Counted from the stretch's first letter, positions 48,656-60,487 are shown. The stretch: DNA of 64,000 nt from Kappaphycus alvarezii (GCA_002205965.3 NADL03000590.1:377001-441000); one strand, 5' to 3'. Numbers and translations: made by a program. Notes: generated by a model from the letters alone, not told the origin.

Positions 48656-51600
48656 ATGATGCCCCTCATACCTTTTTCTACCTTTCTCGGTCTTCTCGTC
48701 CTCCTCTTTGCCGTTGTCTACCCCACAGTCTCTCATGCCAGTTCTCCCACTCTTGACACTACCTCCTCCAAACCCTCCTCCCTCGCGCCCCCCTTCTCAT
48801 GCTTTCCACCATGGACGGCACCGTATCGGCCTTCGACGCCCACACAGGGGATGTTCTCTTTACTCATCGTGACAATCGTCCCGCCGTCGATTCCTGGGCC
48901 GCACCCGGCGTCCACGAGTATGTTCCCTCCTTGGACGGTCATTTGTATCGTATTGACCGTACCACAGAGGAGGCCCATCTTGTTGACTCCAAATTTGTCA
49001 ACCTTCGTGCCACCCGGCAACAGCCTCCTCCAAACTCTGAGCATTCTCTTCAAGATTCTGATGTTATCGCTCCTGCAACAGAACCCTTTGCTGATGTTGC
49101 TGATATTGGAGCAGATGCTGTAATTCTTACCCAAGAGGAAAGCAGTGTTTTGTATGTCGATTTGCGCACAGGTCGTATCCTGCGAGAGGTAAACTTCGGA
49201 GAAATGCCGGACAAAGGGCCTTTGTTACCGGGCAGGTCCGACCACGTAATTGTTGTTAGTCGAACAGCAGTCGGGGTGAGGGTCATGGAGGTGGAGAGTG
49301 GTCGCATTTTGGCGAACGCGAGTTTGCTTCATACCGTCCCTTCCTATTTGGATAGGGGGAGGTGTCTGAAGGATGGCGACGGTGAGGATATGTACGTAGC
49401 CTACATGACAGCTGGGCGAGATCGCGTTACCGTAAAGAGTCGTCGCAGTGGAAAGATTTTGTGGAGTAAGGAAGTGGCCAGTCCTGTCGTAGAGGTACAT
49501 GGGATGGGAGGGGTCCGAATTGGGGGCGGAGGTAGAGAAGAGATGATCGGAGAGGGCGACAAGGACGTTATCGTGGCGAAGGAGGCTGGTTATACTTATG
49601 CTATGCTTGCTGGTCCAGAGGATCAGGACGTGGACCACGTGCAGCGTTTGAATGATGGAAGGGAGGAGAAAAGATACCGCTTGAGAGCGGAAGGAGGAGA
49701 CTATTTGGCGTTGGAACCTAGCGAAAACGGTGCAAGGGGCGAAAGGGTCCCATCAAGGAGAGAGACGGTTAGAGACGAGGCGTTAAGCGGAGGCGATGTG
49801 CATTTCATGGTTACCTCGAGGGAAGCGGGTTTGGGATTGGTGACTCTGATTCTTGTTGGTTTAGTAGGGTATGTCGTGGGAAGACATCCAAGAAAAACAG
49901 ATAAACAGAAGCGGAAGGTGAAGAGAAGAAAGAGGAAACCTGCGATGGTTGATAATGTCGAGGTAGACCCTGATGCAGATACTGGTGAAGGAGATGTTAG
50001 CCCAGGAGGCTCAGAAACAGACCCTGAAGAGACTGAGGAACTTCATGGAGAAGAGCATGAAAAGTACAACGTTAAAATTGGAGAGGGAAGGACTGGCGAT
50101 GTTTCCACAATCCGTGATGGAGGACTAGTAGGGAATCAGCGATTCCCTGTTGCAGACGCACAACTAGAATCGTCGACGGGGAGCACAGGCAGTGGTGGCG
50201 GAGGTGTCACGTCGAATCGATCCAAATCTGGATGGATGTCCGTAGGATGTCTGATGGTCTCCTCAAAAGTGCTTGGTGTCGGCGCACATGGCACAGTTGT
50301 GTATGAGGGAAAAATGATGCCAGGCGAGCGCAAAGTTGCAGTGAAGCGATTGCTTAGGCAGTTCTACGAGTCGGCGCGCAAGGAAATTTCTTTATTGGTC
50401 GAGCTTGACGAGGCCTCTCCGCACGTGGTTCGCTATTTTGCAATGGAAGAGGACTCTGAGTTTATATATCTGGCTCTGGAGCTTTGCGCTGCCTCCCTTG
50501 CTGAGCGAGTCACCGAGAGACAACCGCCGGTCCCGCCAGCGTCTTATGTTGGAGGGCCTCCACCACTTTATTGCACCCGCGCCTTGAGGCAACTCTTGCT
50601 AGGACTTGCCGATCTGCATCGCGTTGGGGTAGTCCATCGGGACGTGAAACCTCAGAATGTCCTCATAGCACGCTCATCGACATCAAGTCGGGGAGACGTG
50701 AAACTGGCAGACGTTGGGCTGGCATTACGATTGGCTGCAAATCGCTCGAGCTATACGGCTGTGACAAACGCTGGTGGTGGGGTAGGGACGACAGGGTGGC
50801 GGGCACCAGAGGTTCTAAGCGGAGGAAGGCAGACCAAAGCGGTGGATATATTTGCCGCGGGGTGCGTAGTCAGTTTTGTTGTGACAGGAGGTGAGCACCC
50901 GTTTGGAAATGCAATTTTTGGGCGTGACGGAAATATTGCCGCAGGGAAGCCATCCCTAGAGTCGTTAGAGGCACTCCAACTACCAGAAGCTACGGACATT
51001 GTTCGCAAAATGATAGACCCTGTTGCCAGCAAGCGCCCAAGCGCGGATGAAGCTTTGAAACACCCTTTCTTCTGGTCAGACGCGATGAAGTTATCGTTCC
51101 TTGTTGATATCTCTGATCGTTTGTACGACACTAGGCATGACCCGGCAAGGTACACTCAGAATCTGGATCGATATGAGCAATCTCGGAAGTATTGCAGCGA
51201 CTGGCTGGTCAGGATGGACATGGAGTTATTAACGGAACTAGGTAGGGGTTACGAGAATACTGCCTCGGGCTTACTGAGGGTGATCCGTAACAAGAGAAAT
51301 CACTACTCGGAACTTCCTGCCTCTCTTAGAAAGATGCTAGGAGAGCTACCAGAGGAGAAGCATAGCTCACCAAAGTTTTCCGCTAGGCCAGACAGTCCTG
51401 AGGATGCAGATGAGAGTCTCCACGGTAGGACTAACTTTTTGACCTACTTCACGTCTCGGGTACCACAACTGCTGATGTGTGTGTACCAGTATGCCATAGA
51501 GAACCCATTGCTCATTGATCAGCAACACTTTCAGCGATACGGCCTGAAACCATTCGAACTACAAGAGCAAGTACCATTGCACCCATTTGTCCGCAGAGCA

Positions 51601-52326
51601 CGTGGGAATCAGCAGAAAGCAATCTCATCAAGAATCATTGGTGTCCGTAAAGGTACAACAGACGCGGAAAGATCCTCTGAGCAAGTCGAAAGGGGCCTCG
51701 TTCAGAAAAGTGATGGAGTCTTGATTTCGGAACAACTTGGACAGGAGGAAGAGGAGGTCGTGGTAGCATCAATACCAACCAGAAGGGCATATCACAGACA
51801 TGAACTTGTCGCAATCCAGCCGCTTTCTCGAGTTATGAGTTCCGAAGTCCAATGTCGAGCGATGGCCCTATCTCTCTACCAGCCTAATGCATTTGAGCAG
51901 CATAGAAAGAGACTCTCCAGCAATCTGAGTGAGGAATCTGATCCTGACGGTTTGCCTGCAGTGCAAAAAGATAACACCCAAATGAGCACACCATCCGGGG
52001 CTGCACGGTTCGTCCCCAGACGCCATAGCCTACATCGCCCCTTGGCATTTGGGTCAAAGGCGAACCAACCATACGTTGCGGGGTCCCCATCTATTTCTCG
52101 ACCACCAGGGGTGTCTGGGGGACCTCCAGGATTTCCGGGGAGTGGAACCCAAGGATTTCAGGGTGGCGCCCCACCTGGATTTTCAGGATATTCCCACGGG
52201 AAGTCGGCAGGTGCCTCCACTACTCCATTCCCAAGGCGATCGTCTACACCAGCGATTACACCAACTGTATCCCAATTTTCAGGTGAAGAGCGAGTAGTTG
52301 ACTTTGGCGCGCTTCGTAGGAAATAG
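48656..52326 (+). CDS. IRE1, ER transmembrane stress-sensor kinase/endoribonuclease
   Basis: IRE1 senses unfolded proteins in the ER lumen, oligomerises, and cuts a transcription-factor mRNA with its cytosolic RNase. The ATG at 48656 starts a signal peptide (core FLGLLVLLFAVVYPTVSHAS). The C run at 48788-48793 must be one base longer to join it to the 1175-codon frame counted from 48799. In that numbering, residues 1-340 are a PQQ-propeller-like luminal domain (STMDGTVSAFDAHTGDVLF at 3-21), about 345-361 is the membrane segment, and 362-485 is a basic then acidic linker. The kinase spans about 488-758, with Lys516 in VAVK, HRD 613-615 and DVG 638-640 in place of DFG. The KEN RNase spans about 760-915, with Arg830, Asn831 and His835 in IRNKRNHYSELP. 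The tail (915-1175) is long and ends in collagen-like GPPG/GFPG repeats. Without the leader frame, the start at 48799 would lack a signal peptide. Confidence 0.92.
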
Positions 52327-52618
52327 ATGCAAAGATCGAAGGTGTATATTATTCTAGTAGAAGAACCGAAGGAGACCACGGTTCTCGTAGGACTTGTTAA
52401 TAAAGAAACCAAGTTGGGTCTCTCCATTCCTTAAATGCTCCGTTTCCGGACATGATGAAGTGTTATTGCAAAGTAAGAGATGGTTTGCAAAAATCACCTC
52501 TGCATTTCGTCCCAAGTGCTGCCTTGAGGGCGGAGAGTAGCAAGACAAGAATAATTTCTTCTCCGGGCACGCAAAGAATACGGTGAGTCCCCTGCTCTTT
52601 ATTTCTTTATCCAAGACT
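52327..52618. other. Shared 3' intergenic region between IRE1 and SufS
   Basis: The two genes converge, with 292 bases between stop codons. It holds both 3' untranslated regions. No separate gene is seen. Confidence 0.6.
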
Positions 52619-53991
52619 CTAGGACGGTTTCGGTGTGAGCTTCCCCCCTAGCACATCTACCGCACCTTCCAATGCCTCTATAAACACATCAATCTCATCC
52701 ATAGTATTATAGATATACAAGCTTGCCCTAGCTGAATGCGAAATGCCCAACTCTCGATGCAACGGCTGAGCGCAGTGATGCCCAGACCTAACTGCCACAC
52801 CTTCCAAGTCCAACATCGTGGCCAGGTCACTGCTGTGAACGCCCTCAACGTTAAAGGCGCACAGAGCTGCTCTAGGCGGCGGGGTCCGTACACCGTTACT
52901 TCTTGAAACTGTGTCAATCTGCGGTACAAATAGTCGGCCAACTGCAGCTCAAACTTATGCATATCATCCAAGCCCAGTTTCTGAAGGTAGTCAATAGCGG
53001 CGCCAAAGGCGACAATCTCGCCAATGGCGGGGGTTCCCGCTTCAAACTTATGCGGCGGCTTTGCGTACGTTGAGCGGTCCAAATAAACGTCGGAAATCAT
53101 CTCCCCACCTCCCATATACGGCGGCATGGCATCAAGCAATTCGTTCCTACCCCACAAGAAGCCCACCCCTGTGGGGCCGCACATTTTGTGGGCACTGGCA
53201 ACAAGAAAGTCGCAACCCAATGCAGCGACATCAACCGGCATATGCGGGACAGACTGGCACGCGTCCACCAGCACTAAAGCGTCGTGTTTATGGGCGAGTT
53301 TGACGATTTTTTGGACAGGGTTGAAACAGCCCAGAACGTTAGAGACGTGGGAGCAGGCAACCAGTTTAACGCCACCTGCGTCTAGTTCGCGGGCCAGAGC
53401 GTCGACGTCGTAAGACTGTTGATGATCGAGTGGGATGGGAGTGATCGTCGCCCCAGTGGACTCGGCAAGCATTTGCCATGGGACAAGGTTTGCGTGATGC
53501 TCCATGACGGAGACGAGGATACGGTCGCCCCTTTTCAAATTGGCATAGCCCCATGATGAGGCCACCAGGTTGATACCCTCTGTGGCATTTCTTGTGAATA
53601 CGACATCATCAGATTGTGCATTGATGAGGGTTGCGACAGCGTGGCGAGTCTGTTCGTAAGCATTTGTGGCACGTGCGGCAAGTTCATGCGCTCCGCGGTG
53701 TACGTTGGAGTTGACGGAATCGTAGTAAGCGGTGAGGGCGTCTATAACTGCCTTTGGCTTTTGGGAGGTGGCAGCTGAGTCGAGGTAAACGAGGGGATGG
53801 CCGTGGACCTGCTGGTGCAGGATGGGGAAGTCAGTGCGCGGGGCGAGACTTGGAGCGGTTTGTAGGGTTGCTTGCCAGCGTGATCGGTGGCAATGAGGTA
53901 GTAAAGGTGAGCGCTTAGAGAGGGGCGGGGGGGAACGGAGTGGGAGGCGAGGGTTGGTTGCTGTGAGGAACGCCAGGTTTGAAGCCATCAT
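52619..53991 (-). CDS. Cysteine desulfurase, SufS/NFS2 type, probably plastid-targeted
   Basis: SufS takes sulfur from cysteine with a PLP cofactor and hands it, as a Cys persulfide, to the SUF machinery for Fe-S cluster assembly. I place the start at 53991 (MMASNLAF), the first of two ATGs before a Ser/Pro/Arg-rich leader of about 50 residues. The enzyme body begins near [17 protein letters not shown]. The PLP lysine is Lys269 in ASAHKMCG, with HH at 165-166 and Asp243 in LVDACQS. The catalytic Cys lies at about 52773 in [14 protein letters not shown], the group II (SufS) signature. The frame changes once, where the G run at 52881-52884 is one base short. Restoring the length gives the conserved [13 protein letters not shown] segment. 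A longer open frame upstream of 53991 is probably not translated. It converges with IRE1. Confidence 0.9.
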
Positions 53992-54884
53992 GGCGCACGA
54001 TGATCCTACGGGATGGGGATGCCTCGAAAGAATGTAGCTGCGAGGAGAGCAGCGTTGATGAATGGTGAAACGTTGACCACATACTGTACAGTACTGAACT
54101 CTGTACTGTTCTTCAACAAACACAAAAAATTCCATAAGCACCTGCGGCCGTAGCACTACCGCGTTACTCCGTGACATACCAATTTGCGGAATGGCCTTGT
54201 TTGCCGCTGGCCACGCTCTGCCGACCTCCACACGAAGCTCAAGGCCCACCCTCTAGCCCATACAACTTTTTTCAGCCCCGCTAACCTAGTCTAGTCTCTG
54301 ATACTCCCTCCGCGCCCCTTCCTCCTGCCCCAACCGCCAAAGATGTCACCGTGCGTAGTCTCTACTCGTCATCCGTTCGTCACGCATCTCGGCCCCACGG
54401 CCTGCCGCCAACCGCACTGATTGCGATAAGATGCGGACCCACAATACCAAATTCAGCAGGCCCTCCCCTAAACCGACCCGGCTAGGATACCCTCTGTGCT
54501 TTTGACGTTTGTCCCGTTCGCTTATGGTACTCTGGGTGCCCATTGTCAGGTACCACGACTGTCTTTCTCGCTCGTACTGCAGGACTGTCCCTTGGTTCCG
54601 CGTCCATCCTAGCTGCTATGCGTCACCATTTTTGCATTTTCTCAACTGTGGGTGCTGCTTATTTCAGCCATTCGTCCGAATGTCGCTCCCAACATCGGAG
54701 CGGTAAGTCTGAACCACGACGGTCGAAACTCGGCCCTATGATTCTGAAAGGTAGTGGTTATTGGGCCTCTTCATTGCTGATTTGCAACGACGGAGCTGTG
54801 GTACAATGGTGTCTGCCTGGACACTAAGGTACCCGGACATCGGTATTCTTGTTATAATCTCCCTCTATGGCCACTTAATTGCGG
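53992..54884. other. SufS upstream region; no other gene supported
   Basis: TACTGTACAGTACTG motifs lie at about 54083-54110, roughly 100 bases upstream of the SufS ATG. The rest is C-rich without a clear frame. Confidence 0.45.
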
Positions 54885-55040
54885 GTGCAATAGGAGGCAT
54901 TGGCAAAGGCCTACTGGCACGATGACTCCTGCGCGGATGACTCCACCCAGACTCATCCGCGCCGGATACGCGGCATTGCCTAGCGGCAACGCCCTGCAGC
55001 TGCTTTCCTCCTGCCCACTGCAAGGCAGCCACCGTTTTGT
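54885..55040 (+). mobile_element. Short LINE fragment (pre-finger segment)
   Basis: Plus-strand translation contains EALAKAYWHDDSCADD followed by RRIRGIA and FLLPTARQP. This lines up with the pre-finger segment of the copies at 8.97 kb (EAWAKMFWQDDAWAA, RRRIRGLAF, FAHPTNATK) and 3.8 kb. It is interrupted by at least two stops. Confidence 0.5.
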
Positions 55041-55890
55041 CTCCTGCAAATTGCACTACATTGCTCTCGCGTCACATGCTAGTTGATTACTTACAAACCA
55101 TCGTATGATGTATTCACATCGTACGGCTGGTATTGCACAATATAGCGTGAAGCGCACTTCCTAACGGAGGGGCTGTAGCTTTGCCCAGAGCCCGGAGACC
55201 GCGTATCATTTCGGTAACCACCTCCTGCAGTGCTTCCAGTGCGGCCATGGAACGAGACAACACAGCCACCAGGTTAGCTTGCACGCCCAAACGGTCGAGC
55301 TGATTGATGGTTTCCTGGAACAAAACATGCAATTTGGACACTGGGGTGTAGGGGCGGAACAGACTTCTCCAAAATCTCGTAAGTGATGCACTCCCTTCAA
55401 CGGGATGTCGGTGGGTACACACTTTCGATCATCGTGCCTCGGTTAAGGCTTCCAGATCCGCCGCATTGAAGGAGTGAATTCTTTGCCGCTTTTGCTGCAA
55501 TGAGTAGGCTCATACCTATCCGACAACCACTCTTGGCAATTGGTATCTTCATGTACACACGGTACTAACCGTTCTCGCGTAAAATGTAGCAGCCAGGGCA
55601 ATATAGACCTTCTCCGGGGTCCGAATGATCCTTTCGCAAATGCACGCTGCTGTGGCCGTGTCGTCTGATGCAGCATGCCTGATGGCTGGCCGCGATACAG
55701 CTTATGTAGGATGTTGTGGCGATTTAGCTACTCTCTATCGTACTCCGGGCCACAGCCGACTGCCTCTTCTAAACATCAATACACCTTAACTCTCCAAACC
55801 CCAAACCTATTCTCCGGGCAGGAGTTTCATGTTCCCACCTTAGATGATTGAAACCCTCTACCTTGAGACGGATTATAAGCAAGGAGAGCA
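55041..55890. other. No firmly supported gene
   Basis: A minus-strand frame at 55422-55114 (FQETINQLDRLGVQANLVAVL, ALEALQEVVTEMIRGLRALG) looks helical, perhaps a coiled coil, but carries no recognised motif. It might belong to the neighbouring LINE pieces. Confidence 0.25.
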
Positions 55891-55899
55891 CTAAGAAAC

Positions 55900-56900
55900 T
55901 GACCCAAATAGCAGATTTCTCAGTATGTTGAGTCTGCACATTTCCTGGATGATGTCGGTGGACCGAAACGCCATGGGCTCGGCATGATCCCTTGTAGAGC
56001 CGTGCGAGCGTTCAGAATGGGCAGCAATGGTATTGGATGTAAGAAGCACGGAAGTCCACGGCATGTAAAGGGAAGGACCGGTGCTTTCAAGCATGCGGAT
56101 TGCATCGCTCACCACCTGCCCGAAATTCCAGAGTTTGTCGGCATCGGCTAGCTCAGCTGCCCCGGAACTCATCTTAGTAGCAGATCTGATGCAGAGGGAG
56201 GTGTAAACGGAGCGAATTGTGACATTAAGTTGTGGGCAGCCAGGTGGAACAGCGGGGAGGAGAGTTCTGTGAAAGAGACGAAGGCCGCTGGCAGCTATCT
56301 ATGAAGGACTGTGCCTGTTGGTGCACGGAGGCGTAGGAAGCGGGAAAGTTGCCCGGATGTGTAACACCAGCTCGGGATGGGAATCAGGGCATTGAGGCGA
56401 TATCGATAGGATAAAGGATGAAGGGCCCGGGTCTTGGAGGCGTTGATTGTGGAGTGGACCTGTGGACTGAGCACCTGAAAGGTCTAGAGCGCTTTGACCA
56501 TCTCGGAATACGGCAAATGAGCGTACCATCGTTGGTATACCGGTGGTCTATGGCGAGAATGCATTTTGTAAAGACTCAACGGATTAGCGGCTGGAGGGCT
56601 GACGAGACGAGCAGCATACCGACGCATAACCTCGCATCGCTCCTTCCTATCTCAGAAAAAAGATTGAGGGGCGTATAGTAGCACAAAAGGAGGTGGGGCC
56701 CCCAACCTCCTTCTCCATACCTGTCGTACCATATCTAACAAAGAGTGCGTTAATAAGCTGACTGAGAGAAGGATCCTTAGCAGGGAGAGCAAGAAGCAAC
56801 GTTTGACGCGAGAAAGTGTCAAACGCAAGCCTGGCGTCTGATAACACCAATATGCAATAAGGGTGAGTACTGTGTTAGTCACAGCATGCTTCTTCGTCAA
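55900..56900 (-). mobile_element. LINE relic, reverse-transcriptase part
   Basis: The minus strand shows SDARLAFDTFSRQTLLL (56.84-56.79 kb), which fits the first catalytic Asp segment of LINE reverse transcriptases. Further down the frames contain STINASKTRAL (about 56.4 kb), typical of the segment after the catalytic box. A spacer-like part at 56.17-55.9 kb has WNFGQVVSDAIRML and RSTDIIQEM. The pieces lie in different frames. It points away from the plus-strand LINE copy at 57.2-59.6 kb, so the two are head to head. Confidence 0.5.
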
Positions 56901-57229
56901 GATTAACGCTTCTCCACTTCCTTTCCTTCTGAGCTCCGATCTCGACCCAGATGCCTTCTCACGCCCCGGTCATGATGTACGCGATGATGGTTGCCAATTC
57001 CCCACTAGCGCGTGTGCCAGCTCGCCTCCCCCCAGCCCTCGCCCTGGATTTGCCCAATATCGCGTCGGCTCCCAATGCTACGCCCCTCACGCTGAAGGAG
57101 GCGCCAGCTATCGTCGTCGATCCCGCCCGCAGATCCGACCCCCGCCTTCGCACAGCTTGCCGCGTCGCGGCCACAGTTTCGCTGTTACAGTGTCTGTCCC
57201 CGCATACTGGCCGTGGACGTGAGCCCCCG

Positions 57230-59619
57230 AAAAGATCGTCGCCACTGCGATCTCCATAACCGCTGCTGACCGGGAGAAAGGATGGCGTCATCAAAAAGGT
57301 CAAACAGTGGCCCTCTGTATGCGGAGCCCCGTGCTATCATGCGCTCCCAATGGCCTCTGGTCCGAGGCACTTTCCGCACAATAGGCCCGGAATGAGTGGG
57401 TGGCGCACCACCGCGACACTGCCGCCTCCGTTCCCACCCCAACTCGCCGTTCCCGCTGCGCAGAAGCACTCCGCGACAATGCACGCTACGGTAGGGACAT
57501 GTGGTCCCTCAAAAATGGCCCGCTCGCTGGCGTCAACAATCCGCAAATAACCCAGCAGCTACGCGCTCTGCACCTCCTGCCTCTACGTCCCCTCTATCCC
57601 CTCCAAAAAGACAGCCTTCCGCCGCCTCCCAGCGTTACGGAAACCGCTTTTGAAAGGGCAACGCTCGGTACCTCCCGTGATACTACAGCCGGCCCCAACA
57701 GGAAGTCCTCGAGATACTTTCACCTCCTCGTCAAAACATGGGTTAGCCCCGAAGGTGGTGTCACTGAACTCAGTGTCACCACGAAGCTGGTCAACCGCAT
57801 CGCATGCGGAGCTCTCCCGGACAACGTCCCCGCGAATCATTGCGACTGCGACACTCTTGCCCCTCCTACCCAAACCGGACAACGTCTGCCCAATAGCTGT
57901 CGTCTCGGTTCTTCGGCGGATCGACATCAAGACACTGCTCCTACCTCGCAACCTTCCAAACAGCTAATTTTACCAAGGCCGGTATTGATGCCTTAGTCCA
58001 CGACACACACACCCTGCTGCGACGCCCTGACTGGATCCCTAACGTTGTGACCATCCTCGTGGACGCCCAAAACGCCCTCAAATCGTGTTGCCGGGCAGTC
58101 AGTACTGCGTCTCCTCCCCTCCCACTTCCCTACGCTCGCCAGTTTCACCACCATGATTTACAGGCGCACGCAACCTCTTATCCCGATCCCGAACCGCGTC
58201 GGTACAACTATTCTCAGCGCGGAGGGCACAGAACAAGGCGACCCCGCCAGCGTGCTCCTGTTCTCCATTCTGATACACTCGCTAATCCCGAAAATCGCCT
58301 AGGAAGACGGCATACTTCTCAACTAATGGATGCACACGACAGGATGCTTGTGGGGATCCTAGAAGGTCTCCGCCGAGCCCTCCGCCTCCCGCAATGGCCC
58401 ACCGTTAAGTCTCTGTGTGAACAACCGGGGACCTGAGTGTTCTGGACCTACACACCTCACCCCAGCCAAGCAACATTTCCCCAAAATACCTAATCTCCCA
58501 GTGCTCGGGCGACGGCTTCGAACTGCTCGACGCCCCCATTGGCAATAAGGAGTTCACAGATGCCTTCCTGCGGACCAAGATCGAGTCCTGCAACGTCACT
58601 CTCCTTGATATCGCCCACGAGCCCCGCGCCCGCTGCCACATGCACAGGATATGTGCTCCCGCTTGCCTATTGACAACTTCCTTTAAGTTCGCCGACCCCC
58701 GCCACGCCAGTCCCGCCGCAGATGCCTTCTCCGCTCTACAGAAGTTTTCGTATCAGGCGCTGCACAGGATTGCCCTCAAATTGCCACCTGGCTCCCCTCT
58801 TCCGGGTGGGGGAGTCACGTTTTCTCCCTCATCCGCCCGTCACTCCACGGCGCCGCCGCCAGCATCATTGACGCTGCCTCGGACTCTTGCGGTTCCGTTT
58901 CTGCGGGGACAGGGCCCGGCTAGCAACATTCCTGTCCAACGTCCGGAGTAACTCTCCGCAGCTTGGCGTTAGTCCCTTGACCCTGAACGCGCTGCTGCTT
59001 CCCCTATCAAAACCCAGCGCTGCTTAACTGGGTGCAGCAAGAAGCCAGGGCACGGGTGCACTGGCACAACAATGCTTGGGCGGGCGAGTCCAATCTGACG
59101 CACCACACCGCTCCCGACCCCTTGGGCTACTGTCCTCTCTACCCACCCCTCCACCGACACGGTGATCTCCAACGCCCACTAGCTGTCACCCTCCGTCGAC
59201 ACCTCCTGCCCTTCTCGGACTCGTTACCGCTCTTCTGCCAACACTGCTCCCACCAGATGAACATCCTCTGCGACTGCGCCGCCGACCTGTGTCCATCCGG
59301 CTTCGGGTACATCCACCGCCACAACTCCCTACGCAACGCCGTGCCATTCCATGTCATTCGCTCTGCTGGACTGGACTTCCAGTTCGAGGTCCCACTGCTC
59401 TTCCCTGGCACCGAACTCAGGCCCACGGACATACTGATCTACCCTCCTACCTTCCCCACCGCTGATCCGCCGCACCCCATCGCCTTCGGTGTCACGGTGG
59501 TCGCGCTACCTACGGCCACCGCCACTACGAAGGCCAACCAGGCTGCCGGTGGCGCCGCCGGCTTCGCCCGCCGCGAAAAGCTCAGGGACCTGAAACGCAA
59601 GTTCACACGCTGCTGGTAA
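57230..59619 (+). mobile_element. LINE, diverged copy of the 3-7 kb family
   Basis: Plus-strand pieces parallel the 3-7 kb LINE. These are a connecting domain with ITQQLRALHLLPLRPLYPL (57.55 kb), SRDTTAGPN then LVKTWVSPEGGVTEL (57.67-57.78 kb; RDTTAGP and VVKTRVSPEAGVTGL in the other copy), and ILVDAQNALKSCCR (58.05 kb), the first catalytic Asp segment of the reverse transcriptase. A continuous tail at 59032-59619 has CQHCSHQMN, HRHNSLRNAV, ELRPTDILIYPP and AFGVTVVALP. This tail is the best-kept finger and nuclease in the window, with RPTDIL where the 3-7 kb copy reads RPAGM. The reverse transcriptase is badly damaged, and I did not find its catalytic box. At least six breaks are present. Confidence 0.75.
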
Positions 59620-60180
59620 CCTGTAACAGTCATGAAATTGGTTGTGGGACAGGCCACTTCCAACATGCATTCGCTGCTTTACTCGATGGCCCGTAATTTG
59701 TTAGAAATTCTAAATAGTGCAAAAAAGTTGTACTCCCTACTGTTGCCCGCGAGCATCATGAATATATGCATATAGTGAGGTGAGATAGGAAAGGGACCAA
59801 TGACTATTGTCAATTCAGTTGTCTTCTGCACTGTAATATTCATTTAATGTACTTTTTTGGAGGGGCTGTTTTGCATTAGTTTTTTCCCAGTAAAAGGTTC
59901 TGAATCCAAAAAACGTGTCATTTCTGCGCAACTATCTCCGTTTAGTCCGATTTTTTCAGTTGTCCTATACTAAACTCTACTCCGGATGTGGTGACCAAGT
60001 TTGATGATCTGGGGTTGGTTTGCGGCTGAGATTTGGGCTACTGAAAACGGGTGACTGGCTCGGAGGTGAGCCTTTTTTTCCAAAATGCCAATTATTTGAT
60101 TTGAAAATTATGCTTTTTTACCGCGAATCATTTTGCCGTGTCCCACAAACAGACACTGCACAGTCAATACTGGCTATATA
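59620..60180. other. No supported gene
   Basis: AT-rich, non-coding. It ends in TATATA immediately before the Tc1-like transposon. Confidence 0.45.
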
Positions 60181-60366
60181 CAGTGCGCGTCATAAGTATG
60201 GAATCACCCGAAACTCGGGTACCAATAGTCGAAAGCAAAAAAGGGTACTGAAAGGAAAACATTTTTATACTGAATCCAAATTTATGAATAAAAATCTATC
60301 CAAAAAACTCCCTTTGAACTTATTTATGGAAACGTGTTTTGGCGCGTCAAAAGTATGGAATCAATT
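60181..60366 (+). repeat. Left terminal inverted repeat of the Tc1-like element
   Basis: Pairs with 61521-61707 in reverse complement and contains two transposase-binding-like sites 157 bases apart. Confidence 0.85.
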
Positions 60367-60487
60367 TTTGTTTTTTGGCGTGCATACCTCTATGCACAAA
60401 AATTCCCGCCAAGACTATACCATTTTTCTTTAAAGAGCCGGAGCAATCGGCTAGGCGGAAAATTGGGGGTGGTAAGTACAGACAGCC

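Noticed and set aside
53992-54249. N-terminal extension of the SufS open frame
   Set aside because: The extension shows no conserved sequence, crosses a TACTG-motif cluster, and precedes a better start with a leader-like peptide at 53991.
54787-54845. tRNA-like GGTACAATGGTGTCTGCC segment
   Set aside because: The B-box position lacks the GGTTCGA pattern and stems do not pair.
60020-60433. Plus-strand frame across the left end of the Tc1-like element
   Set aside because: It runs from flanking DNA through the inverted repeat and is not part of the transposase.
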